From: Tranzscheliella williamsii
Lineage: Eukaryota > Basidiomycota > Ustilaginomycetes > Ustilaginales > Ustilaginaceae
Length of the DNA: 64,000 bases
Direction of reading: 5' to 3'
Assembly (NCBI GenBank): GCA_023212725.1
Contig: JALBYF010000034.1
Location: forward strand, 1-64,000
Part shown: one piece after another, positions 1-8,875 of the stretch
Layout of the letters: the number at the start of each line of letters is the position of its first letter
Position numbering within the stretch: the stretch's first letter is position 1
Program-made: the position numbers and the translations under genes
Notes under the pieces: generated by a model
What the model was told of the DNA's origin: nothing
The model's input: the letters and a program-made list of their open reading frames with translations, nothing else
Database searches by the model: none

Positions 1-636
1 AAAATTGATTTACATGAGATCGCTAATCGGGAATCCGGGTCGGGTTAGCGAGTTTGCGGGTCGATGAATCATTCCCCATTATAAAGAACATCAACAATTA
101 ATATGGCCGACCTGCCATCGCGGTTTCTAACAACGCAGCCAAAGGTGTGCACGGCTTTTTTCTCGCAGTGATTCATGTTAATTACGATAGATAGGCGGCC
201 TGCCCCGCTAACCACAATCACAATCATAAATGAAATGGAGCCGGTTTAGACTCACTTTTTCCCCTTTGGTCTGAAAACAGTCAGTCACAAGCCAGTACTT
301 TTGCGTCTCGGCCAATCAGCTGGGTAGGATCTGCCATCTGATACCGCTGAGCTAGCTGCTGCGCTCCAATGGGCCGGCCCGACACCGAAACATTCATAAT
401 CACAATCCTCCATCTGACCTCAGCACTGCCAAAATACATAGTAGCATACTGTAGCGGTACAGAAGCTTAATGTGCCCTGAGCAAGGTGAACGGAAGCAGA
501 TGACAACGGAAAATATCCCTTTCGGAGAGCGGTGAGGCTGGTCAGTGTGTTGAAATACATAAGTACAGGAGAAAGCTGAGTAGGGAAGTCGCAGGCGCGG
601 ACTCGTCTTCCCACTGATAACGGAGGAATCTCTTCG
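1..636. other. Gene-free left edge
   Basis: No supported gene. The right part must hold the 3' untranslated region of the minus-strand lipase gene that ends at 637. The short open frames here have no recognisable content. The word CACAATCA or a close variant occurs at about 213-226 and 396-407, and similar words recur in other spacers of this window. Confidence 0.6.
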
Positions 637-2766
637 TTACTTTTGCTGGTGGTCCGTTTCGCCGCGAAGGATGCGTGCAATGAGCGAGTTGTATGGCTTC
701 GGGTTGTCCAGGTAGAGGTGGTGGCCACTGCTCGGCACGACGAAGCAGTCCGAGTTGACATTGCCGCGCTGTCGCAACCGCTTTACTGCCTCTTTGCCGC
801 CTCGCACGTCCATCCAATCATGCTCGCCGTAAAGGAAGCTCATCGGCATCTTGAGACCGTCGATACGATCCACCATCGGCCGTCTAGCGAAAGCCCCTGG
901 CTGCAGAATATGCGCAAGGCAGTACTCCCCCGAGCCTTTGCTCAGGAAAACGCTCTGGCAGTAGGCGTGCAGCGAGCGAAGCTCCTCCTCAGGCAGCGCT
1001 CCAAACCTCCGCTGCGTGTAACGACCGGCTAACATCGGTCCGAAGAAGAGAGACCCTCTTAAGATGCCAAACGGAGAGATATTCTGCTCCCAGAGGAAAC
1101 TGAAGACCGATCTCGCCCGTTTAGAGAATCGAGGCGGCTCGTGGCTTGCCCTCTCCGCCTCCTTGGACTGGGCCGCGCGTGCTGTCTTGACGGAACCGAC
1201 CGAGTTGGTCGTCGAGACTCGATCCAGGCTGGGTCTGCTTTCTCCTTCCACTGCTATGCCAGACCGATTTTGCGCCGCCAGCTTAGCCATTTGATTGGTT
1301 GTATTGACATCTTGGTGCTCCTGGCCCGTCGAGCTGGGCGCGACGTCCTCTTGTGGTTTACGCACTTCCTGCTCGACCGCTGATGGCGTCTTAGAAGTCG
1401 CCTGCCCAATCAGCTGCTCCTCCGGCGCGGCTGGGATTCCCACTGGGCTAACGAGCACCAATCTCTCGATTCGATGCGGATACTTGAGCGCGTAAGCCAG
1501 TGATAGGTAGCCGCCAAGACTGTGGCCTACCAGCACCATCTTTTCCAAGCCCATCTTACGCCGCCAATCTTCGAGACTGCTGATGAAGAAGTTCTCTGCA
1601 GCCGCAACGCGCGACTCTACCGTCTTGGTCTCGGACGACGGGATGTGGAACGTAGGACGCGAAGAGCGGCCCATTCCTAGCCAATCGAGCACGTACAGAC
1701 GCGAGTTGGGAATCTCTGCCATGGACTTCACGTTCTGGAAGAAGAAGGCGCTTCCGGCACCGTAGCCGTGAGCCAACACGATCTTGGTCTCGCCTTTGAT
1801 CTGCTCCCGCTTCTCCTCAGAGTACGGCACGCCAATCTCCAGCATGTTGAGTTTTCGACCGGGTGGTGGAACATACTTTTTGAGGGTACCCTCGGCAGTC
1901 TCGCTGAGCTCGATATTGTCGTTGAAATCAGGGGTCTCTAAATCGGAATCACTAGGGGGAGGGATGTGGGGCTCGTCGCTGGAGGTCACAGCATTGGTAG
2001 CATTCGCCCCGGACGAACCGAGGTCGACGAGCCGTATGCAGCCAACCTTGCCGTCGGCAGACGGTGTGAGACCGATAGTCATAGTGGAAGGCTCTTTGTC
2101 TCTGCGGAAGGGCCAGATGCTCGGAACATGGATCGACGGATGCGAGATGGAAGGACAGAAGGATGCTGATTTTGCCTGGACTTCAGGATTGCTATGTCTG
2201 GCCCACTCGAGACCATTGGCGAGACCCTTGCCGTCGCGGAGCTCTTCGTTCTCGCAAATCACGTTATTGACGGTGGCGCCTTCAAAGTAACCAGTAGAGC
2301 GGTAGAGATGGAGCTCGGCGTGAGCCGAATCCAGCACCGGGTTAGCCTTCCACCAGGCTACTAGGGACGTCTTGAAGCTCGAAGGGATAGGCGGGGCCAC
2401 GTACGCGCCTGTCGACATTGGCGTGGCAACAGAGGCGCCGACCAGGGCCGGGTCGGAAGCCGACATAGAAGCAGCCGGTTCAGCTAGATTTGCAGCGTGG
2501 ACAATAGGAGAAGGTGGGGCTGTTTGTGCAGTCATCACTGTTGCGTGGCGCTTTTGGCTACCCGCCCCGGGACCCGCCGTTGGTGACGAGCTGCGAGCCG
2601 CATGGTGGCCGTCTTGAGATGACATGGTGCCCAATAAACGATAGTCCGCAGGTCTGCGGTGATGTTCGGCAGCAACACGATCTCCGGCCAGCTTCAGGTT
2701 TTGAGGAATAAGCGATGCTCTTGTTACAGAGATTGCAGTTCTGCAGGAGCGTAAGCTATTGAGCAT
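637..2766 (-). CDS. Alpha/beta-hydrolase lipase of the ABHD4/5-Cld1-Ict1 family
   Basis: A 709-residue alpha/beta-hydrolase. The oxyanion-side motif HGYGAG is at about residues 333-338, the nucleophile elbow GHSLGG at 414-419 (Ser416), a GEHDWMD acid-loop motif near 650, and the terminal motif GHHLYLDN with His682. HHLYLD also fits the HX4D acyltransferase motif typical of ABHD4/5, yeast Cld1 (cardiolipin deacylase) and Ict1 (lysophosphatidic acid acyltransferase). A low-complexity insert (about 450-550) separates the catalytic Ser from the second half, as is common in fungal members. Either a mitochondrial cardiolipin lipase or a cytosolic lysophospholipid acyltransferase is possible; the sequence does not decide. 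The start is uncertain. The first ATG of the frame is at 2766, a better-context ATG (ACCATG) is at 2625 (residue 48), and an upstream exon may be spliced on (see findings). Confidence 0.85.
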   Translation of the reverse strand: MLNSLRSCRTAISVTRASLIPQNLKLAGDRVAAEHHRRPADYRLLGTMSSQDGHHAARSSSPTAGPGAGSQKRHATVMTAQTAPPSPIVHAANLAEPAASMSASDPALVGASVATPMSTGAYVAPPIPSSFKTSLVAWWKANPVLDSAHAELHLYRSTGYFEGATVNNVICENEELRDGKGLANGLEWARHSNPEVQAKSASFCPSISHPSIHVPSIWPFRRDKEPSTMTIGLTPSADGKVGCIRLVDLGSSGANATNAVTSSDEPHIPPPSDSDLETPDFNDNIELSETAEGTLKKYVPPPGRKLNMLEIGVPYSEEKREQIKGETKIVLAHGYGAGSAFFFQNVKSMAEIPNSRLYVLDWLGMGRSSRPTFHIPSSETKTVESRVAAAENFFISSLEDWRRKMGLEKMVLVGHSLGGYLSLAYALKYPHRIERLVLVSPVGIPAAPEEQLIGQATSKTPSAVEQEVRKPQEDVAPSSTGQEHQDVNTTNQMAKLAAQNRSGIAVEGESRPSLDRVSTTNSVGSVKTARAAQSKEAERASHEPPRFSKRARSVFSFLWEQNISPFGILRGSLFFGPMLAGRYTQRRFGALPEEELRSLHAYCQSVFLSKGSGEYCLAHILQPGAFARRPMVDRIDGLKMPMSFLYGEHDWMDVRGGKEAVKRLRQRGNVNSDCFVVPSSGHHLYLDNPKPYNSLIARILRGETDHQQK

Positions 2767-3438
2767 TCACCTTGCTGACGTGGAGAAGCCGCAGATCAAC
2801 TGACACAAGTGGGCGAGACGGGCCTTGTGAAAGTTGCAAGACTGGAGCTGAGCGGCTGTTTGGCGAGCAATGCCAGCTTGGAGTGGGAACAGACCTTGGT
2901 GCGCTTGATGTTGACTGAGACGTTTGATCTCTTTCCAGCCGCTTATGTTGGAGTGGCGAAAAGGCAGGAGGGTCTTCTCAGGGGCAATGGACGTTGACGC
3001 TAAACTGTGGCTGCTTGGAACAAATCTATCTCGGCATGTCTGTAAGCAGGACAGATAAAACACGAAGGAAATTCTTGCTAGCCGTCGCTCTTTATGGACG
3101 ACGGCTTTGTGACTGAGCAGCATCATCGAGCGTATGCTGTGCTGAGGAAAGCTTGGAATATTATATCAGCTCCACATCCTATCCAACGCGCAATCTCGTT
3201 GTCTTCTCCGCGGACTCTTGCCGTCTTCTCCGCGGACACTACATCATCCGGACCGGTTATCGTATGAATCTACACCACTCTTGTTCTGACATTTCACAGC
3301 CACAATCACAGTTCCAGAGTCCCGTCTCGGTTCCTGGTGTATGAGCCGTAACTTGGCGCCTCAGGCGCGACGCTGGGAAACACATCACTTATCGTAAGGG
3401 AGGAGGAACGGCAAAAAAATTTAAAAAAATTGGAAATA
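2767..3438. other. Spacer between lipase gene and tRNA-Ala
   Basis: This should hold the lipase promoter and 5' leader (minus strand) and the terminator of the minus-strand tRNA-Ala. A run of seven A on the + strand at about 3423-3429, which is T7 on the tRNA strand, fits a Pol III terminator. An open minus-strand frame of 119 codons (2767-3126) abuts the lipase frame and might be a 5' exon. A 15-bp direct repeat (GTCTTCTCCGCGGAC) lies at about 3201 and 3223. Nothing else is recognisable. Confidence 0.5.
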
Positions 3439-3530
3439 TGGAGACTGCATGAGTCGAACACGCGACCTTTCACAATTTAGACACTTTGTAGATGCTAAGC
3501 GAATGCTCTACCAACTGAGCTAAATCCCCC
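3439..3530 (-). tRNA. tRNA-Ala(AGC) with intron
   Basis: Read on the minus strand this folds as a tRNA. The D arm is GCTC...GAGC, the anticodon stem TTCGC/GTGAA encloses loop TTAGCA, and the T arm is GCGTG-TTCGACT-CATGC with a final A73. The anticodon AGC (complement of 3494-3496) reads alanine codons. The acceptor stem keeps the G3-U70 wobble pair, the known alanine identity element, but position 6-67 is an A-G mismatch. An 18-nt intron follows position 37. A T7 run just downstream on the minus strand fits a Pol III terminator. A near-identical copy lies at 42340-42430. Confidence 0.93.
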
Positions 3531-3790
3531 AAATTGATAGACAGATGAATTTATAATGAATATATATTGTATCTATTTCGCCTTTCCGCCTATGGAGGGT
3601 GATTAACGGCCTGTTCCATATGGAACGTGCATCTAAGTCCGACTAGTATCCGCAGGACTACCGGTTGCCATGTCCACCACCATCTCGATAGCGGCAGGCG
3701 TCAGTCTTGCCACAATCTCAACCAGCTGCGCGATCGGATCAGTGTCAACAATTCGTGGACAACTCTTTAGACTCATTCTTTGTCGCCACT

Positions 3791-4870
3791 ATGTCGGAAC
3801 TCTTTGACAGTTATGCATCCGATCTGCAGCAGCTCAAGGATGGCATCCGACAGAAGGTGGAGCAGGCGGCAGGCCTCTCTGGCGAGAGCAAGAAGGCTGC
3901 ACTGCGGAGGGCCGAGATGGAGCTCGAGGAAGCAGAGGAGGTGATCTCGCAGATGGACATCGAGGTGCAAGGATTCCCCCAGTCGGTGCGGTCCCGGTTT
4001 GCCGTACAGATCCGAGGATACAAGCAGGAAGTCGAAAAGCTAAACAAGGAAGTCGTAAGTGGTCGCCGTTCATCTCGTCATGGAAAAGGAGCGTCGAGGA
4101 AGTGCAGAACCGGGACAGAGCCGACCTGCGTGTTGTATAACAGTCCGACTGACACAGCCGTCCTACGTTTTGATCTTTAGAAATCGGCACTGTCTCCTGC
4201 GTCTGGAGCCGGCTTCAATGCAGCCTATACCGACGAGGATAGGGACCTCGAGGCGGGCGACTCGGCCACGTCGCAGCGTCAGAAACTTCTTCAAGGTACT
4301 TCTATCCTCGAAGACGGGACGCGGAGGCTCGAGGAGTCCAACCGGCTAGCGCTTGAGACGGAAGACCTGGGCGCCGATATCCTGCGTGACCTGCGAGGCC
4401 AGCGAGAACAGATCGAGAACTCAAGAGATACAGTAAGCATCACGGCCCCGTCAGAATACGTGAGCGCCTGCATGCCGGGCATCATGCTGACATAGGAGCG
4501 TCACCTTCCGGCCTGCACAGCTCCGTCAAGCCGACCAGAGCATCGACCGCTCGTCAAAGACCCTGTCCAAGATGATCCGACGGTAAGCCGCCTCTTTTGC
4601 CACTCTCCGATCCATGTGCCCTTTGCGCCAGCGCGGCGGCACTTCCTCTTCGCTGTTGTACCAGTTTGCTCACCCAGTACCTGCTTTCTTTCCTCTTTCG
4701 GTCGCCTCGCCCACTTTGCTCCCTCCCTTTCTGCCACACTGTGACTTCCGCGCCCGCTGCAAACGCTCCCTCATCCCTATAGGGCCAAACAGCAGAAACT
4801 GGTTACCATAGGTATCATTGTCTGCCTTGTCCTGCTCATTTTGCTCATCCTCTACAACAAGCTCTTCTAG
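3791..4870 (+). CDS. VTI1: v-SNARE Vti1 (four exons)
   Basis: Qb-SNARE Vti1, acting in Golgi, endosome and vacuole fusion. Exons are 3791-4054, 4181-4432, 4521-4582 and 4783-4870. All three introns begin GTAAG and end AG, and the joined frame gives 221 residues, close to the roughly 217 of yeast Vti1. Residues 1-88 form the Vti1 N-terminal helical domain. The SNARE helix (about 138-195) carries LETEDLGADILRDL and GQREQIENSRDT, which are diagnostic of Vti1. A single C-terminal membrane anchor (about 199-217) is followed by YNKLF and the stop. The start is the ATG at 3791 (ACTATGTCG), which matches the family N-terminus; the frame is open further upstream but without similarity. This is the most intron-rich gene in the window. 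It converges on the myotubularin gene 277 bp away. Confidence 0.95.
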
Positions 4871-5147
4871 CGCGTTGTGCGTCGGTGACACCAGCAAGCG
4901 TCCTGACACCCAGCACGATCACCCCATACCCCACTGCTTGGAGACCGGCCCCCTTTCCCTTCATGTACAAATTCAACCCGACGCTTTCGGCATTTGTTGC
5001 GCCAAACGCTCGTGTCTGTCGCGAAGCCTGGCATGTAGCTGCGGACCCGACTGGCGACGCCGTGCACCTGACGCGTAGAGCGGGGGGATGGGTATGAAGT
5101 GCGGAAGAGGTGCTGTGGTTGTACAGATGCATGGGGGTACGCTGGCA

Positions 5148-8126
5148 CTACAATACGCCGAGGGGGTCTGAGGCGGGCGCGGACGGGTCCGCCTCGCTGG
5201 GGGTTTGCGCGGGAGAACGGTCGGTGCGGGGGAGGCCCGTCGGCGGCGGGCCCGGGGTCGGCTCCGCGTGCCGGGCCGCAAAGGGGGACCGCATCGCGAC
5301 ACGCTCGCGCTGCATCTCGGCGTGGAGGTCGGTGGGCACGGCCCAGGGGTTGTGGCTGCTCGCGAGCGGTTGCTGCCGCATAGCATCGGTCGCTGCTGTC
5401 GCCGGCGCCGGAGGTGACGAATGGACGGGCGCGGGCGCGTCGACGGAAACTTCCCTGGCGCCGCTAGCGAGCACATCGGCTTCGAAGCGCCCCTGCTCAG
5501 GCAGGGGCTGAGCCGCGCCTAGCGACGGCGATGCCATCGCCTCCTGCAGCCTCCCCCACCCCCCGATGAACAGGTTCTTCACGCGGTGAGCAGCGACATC
5601 AGCAGCGTACGACACGTTGGCGCTGTCCGGAACATCGCTCCCATCTCCATTTGCCCCCGACAAATAGCCTCCTGCCGCAGGCTGATGGCCGCTCCGAGGT
5701 TGGCGGGCCTGGTAGGTCAGCCTTGCAGGGTCGATGTCGGTCTTTGGCGCCAAGTCGACAGCGCCCGGTGAGGGTGAAGTGGCGTTGAGCACGCTCGTCT
5801 CGGCCGTTGCCCGTGGATGCAGGCTAGCTTTTAAAGGATCCAGAACGGGATCCGGGTCGCCAGCTTGTATGACCGCGATTGTTGCGTCGGCGGACTCCAG
5901 CTCAGGGTTGGCAGTAGAGGCTCCAGCGATGCTGCTCCCAGCACCGAGACTGGTACTGGAGACGCTGGCGGATGGGTCGCCGCCCCGTACGGCACGTTCG
6001 AGACGTTGCCGTGCGCGGCGCCTTTCCTCTGCTTCTTTGTCCAAAGCAGCGTTCATGTCCCCCTGCGCCTTGCGAAATAGCCGCTCATAGTACCTCACAT
6101 CCCTCGCATCGGCAATGAGAACGCCCATATCTGTGCCCTTGCGCTTGGGGTCCCGGTCGTCGAGTTCTGCCCTGAAAAGCGGATTACGAAACTTGCTTTT
6201 CGTCTCGGGACTCAACAAGTGGACCCAAGCGCTTATGGTTCTGGACGCTAGGTTGGGCAAAGACCGCCCGTCGTCATCTTGCGGACGGAGCCTCTCTCTT
6301 TCGCAGTCCATCAAGAAGGTGCCGTACTTGCATTCTTGGGTTGTCTTGAGCAGCTCAACTAGATACTCTGAATCGTACTCGAAGCGTTCTGGGAACTGCC
6401 GCATGATCTGCCACAAGCAGTCAAGAAATTGGTGAAAGACGGGGGAGGTCTCCTTCACGTTAGAGCCCTTGCGAGGGACAGAAGGACCGCCTGAAGTGGC
6501 GGCAGAGAAATTGGCGGTCAACTGTTTGGTGAAGCCCCAAAATGCGTTGGCAGCGGCCTGTGAGTCAAATCCGCCGCCGGCGCTGGCGGGAGTGGCTTTC
6601 TCTAGCTCGCTATCGGTGTCGTCCGAACCATCTTCCTCGGCACCGTAGGTGTACTTGGAGGCGACGGAAAAATACTTTTCACTGCCTTTGAGACCACCGC
6701 GATCAGTGAATTTGTGACCGAAGCTGAGCCAATCCTTTTCGATCAAAACGGCGAGGCCCTGAAAGGTTCGGAAATAGGGGTCTAGACAGACCTGTGCGAT
6801 GGCGGCCAGTTGGGAAGTGCGGTCCCAACCATCGGAACAATGGATGAGGACGTGGGAGCTATTAATGTGGATATTGCGGACGATAGACATGGAGCCTTCC
6901 AGAAGAGATTGAATGTGCTTTAACCAGGATGACTTGCGCAGGGCTGTCGGGTCGACTGGGGTTGGATGCAAGCGGAGTACGGAACCTGCTGCATCGAGCA
7001 CGGAACCATTGGCGGCGCCTTCGCCAAGCGCTTCTACGCGCATGCCAAAAGTGGCGATGGGTTCGCTGTCGCGAAGGGCTTCGGTGAGTTTATTGAGGCT
7101 CTCACGCATAACATGGATATTTTCGATGCCAAGATAGGACTTTTTGCAGCCCTTGTAGTACTCCATGTTCTCTGTTCCGGCGCCCTTGGCAACGTTGGCC
7201 ATGGCGTTGGTGGTAGGGCGGGCGTCGATGATGAGATTGGTGCTGGTAGCGCCATAGACGGCGGTGTTGGAGGTGGTGGAGGTGGTGGAGGAGGCGGCAG
7301 GGGTGTTGGAGGCTTCGGCAGCGGCCTTGGCGGCCATGGATTCTGGATCAGCGAAATGGTGGGAGGTGAAGATGGCCTCGATGAGCTTCTCATCCTGGAT
7401 GGACCTTGCATTTTTCAAACCGACCATGGGCTGGCTGGAGCGGGTGATGGAGGCATGATTGGCCCAGTGTAGGTAGGTGAGAGCAGGTACACGAGCTTTG
7501 CTGCGATACTTGGCAGCGTAGCTTAGCGTGGTGTCGCTGATGCGGGAAGGGACGGCCATGTGGGAGGGATAGGTGGGGCAGAAGGCGTATTGGGCATTGA
7601 GATCGGTGAAGCGCCAGGCCTTGGAACGGGAGCCTATGCCTTGACGGGCGAACTCGCTCTTAAAGTCATAAATCTTCCAGGCGTTTTCAAGGCGCTGCGC
7701 ATCGGCGTGAGGGGGTTGGGGTTGATAGTAGAAAGCATAAAGTTGAGTTAGATCGGAGAGAACGGCACATTCTCGAATGGATTCAAAGAGGAGAATCTGA
7801 TCGTGCTCATTCTGCAGAGCAAATGCACTGGAGTCAAAGGTCTTTTGAAAGATGGTGACCGGATAGATACGGGTGGATTGGGCGTGTTGAGCGGCGATGC
7901 GAAGGGAAGGGATGCGTGTGGCCTTCCAGATGAGCGAGTAGGGTATGGCATGCGTTTGGTGTGCTGCGCTCGAGGAGGTGGACGGCTGATGCTGGAATAG
8001 CAGATGATGAGAGGTAAGGCGGAGGGAGCCACACTGGCAGGTGGACTCGCCTTTGCGCTGGAATAAGACGTTCTGCAGACTATCCACCTTGGGCTGCGGC
8101 AGCGATGCCAATGCGGAGGAAAGCAT
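5148..8126 (-). CDS. Myotubularin-family phosphoinositide 3-phosphatase
   Basis: A 992-residue myotubularin phosphatase, a relative of yeast Ymr1, which removes the 3-phosphate from PI3P and PI(3,5)P2 on endosomes and vacuoles. An N-terminal GRAM/PH-like part (about 1-130) precedes the catalytic domain (about 150-680). The active-site loop is HCSDGWDRTSQL with nucleophile Cys430 and Arg436, the full CX5R signature with both Asp residues, so the enzyme should be active. The conserved WLSFGHKF follows at about 466. Beyond about 710 the protein is a long Ala/Ser/Pro-rich tail, probably disordered, and no FYVE finger is visible. The start is the first Met, followed directly by the GRAM-like part. 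The 3' end is strikingly G+C-rich. Confidence 0.93.
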   Translation of the reverse strand: MLSSALASLPQPKVDSLQNVLFQRKGESTCQCGSLRLTSHHLLFQHQPSTSSSAAHQTHAIPYSLIWKATRIPSLRIAAQHAQSTRIYPVTIFQKTFDSSAFALQNEHDQILLFESIRECAVLSDLTQLYAFYYQPQPPHADAQRLENAWKIYDFKSEFARQGIGSRSKAWRFTDLNAQYAFCPTYPSHMAVPSRISDTTLSYAAKYRSKARVPALTYLHWANHASITRSSQPMVGLKNARSIQDEKLIEAIFTSHHFADPESMAAKAAAEASNTPAASSTTSTTSNTAVYGATSTNLIIDARPTTNAMANVAKGAGTENMEYYKGCKKSYLGIENIHVMRESLNKLTEALRDSEPIATFGMRVEALGEGAANGSVLDAAGSVLRLHPTPVDPTALRKSSWLKHIQSLLEGSMSIVRNIHINSSHVLIHCSDGWDRTSQLAAIAQVCLDPYFRTFQGLAVLIEKDWLSFGHKFTDRGGLKGSEKYFSVASKYTYGAEEDGSDDTDSELEKATPASAGGGFDSQAAANAFWGFTKQLTANFSAATSGGPSVPRKGSNVKETSPVFHQFLDCLWQIMRQFPERFEYDSEYLVELLKTTQECKYGTFLMDCERERLRPQDDDGRSLPNLASRTISAWVHLLSPETKSKFRNPLFRAELDDRDPKRKGTDMGVLIADARDVRYYERLFRKAQGDMNAALDKEAEERRRARQRLERAVRGGDPSASVSSTSLGAGSSIAGASTANPELESADATIAVIQAGDPDPVLDPLKASLHPRATAETSVLNATSPSPGAVDLAPKTDIDPARLTYQARQPRSGHQPAAGGYLSGANGDGSDVPDSANVSYAADVAAHRVKNLFIGGWGRLQEAMASPSLGAAQPLPEQGRFEADVLASGAREVSVDAPAPVHSSPPAPATAATDAMRQQPLASSHNPWAVPTDLHAEMQRERVAMRSPFAARHAEPTPGPPPTGLPRTDRSPAQTPSEADPSAPASDPLGVL

Positions 8127-8875
8127 CGCGCGCCAGAACTGGCCAAGGTGAACTTAGCCAGGCGCGCGTATCGGGCAACGACCAACGAGGGCCTAGTAGG
8201 TCTAGAAGGGCAAGATGGCGGCCCAGCCGAAGACGACAGCAGCTGCGCTATTTGGGTCGATAGCGAGCCAATATCGGAGCGTGAGCGATGCGATGGCTAG
8301 GTTCCGCGTTAGATCGGCCCTGATGTGACAAACGTGTTGGAAGCGAAAGAAGGTTTCTCCCTTGCAGATGACTAGCGTTGAGAGATCACCGTGAGGGACA
8401 GTGGTGCTGACGGCGGCGGGACCTCCGGGTACGTCGCAGTGAACAGTCACAGTCACAGTCACACTCGTCAATCTTGAATGCGTGATGTGATTCTGGATTG
8501 TAGATGTAATTGGTGGTAGCCGAAAAGGGTCCTTGTCGCGACCTAACATGTCCGCCCATGTGATTTTACCCAAAGAACGTGAACCGAGCACACCTCTCTC
8601 GTGACTGACTGGTGATAATCATCAAGATAGGAGCGATAACCATCTAGAGTCTGTGGTGATTAATGAAGATCGCCCTTTTGTCTGATGTCTGCGTCCAATT
8701 CTGCCGGTTCTATGGCATTTCATTTTATCAACCTTGGAGCGCATCTTACTGGCCATGCCATCATCGCTGACGGCTGCTCACCCACTCTGCTCTGCGGACC
8801 ATCCATCAGAATCTTACGAAGGAAACGGCTAGGGAGGACTGCTAGGGAAGACTGCTAGGGCAGCCACTCTGAAGC
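8127..8875. promoter_or_regulatory. Divergent promoter region, myotubularin and CDF transporter
   Basis: A 749-bp spacer between divergent genes, so it should carry both promoters. Visible elements are a CAGTCA hexamer run at about 8443-8463 and a three-copy 13-bp tandem repeat (GCTAGGGAAGACT and variants) at 8828-8866, just upstream of the CDF start codon. No clear TATA box is seen. The short minus-strand frame at 8202-8591 has no recognisable content. Confidence 0.5.
8828..8866 (+). repeat. 13-bp tandem repeat, three copies
   Basis: Units start at 8828, 8841 and 8854; each begins GCTAGGG. The array ends 9 bp before the CDF transporter start codon and therefore lies in the 5' leader. The third unit diverges in its last bases. 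Confidence 0.85.
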
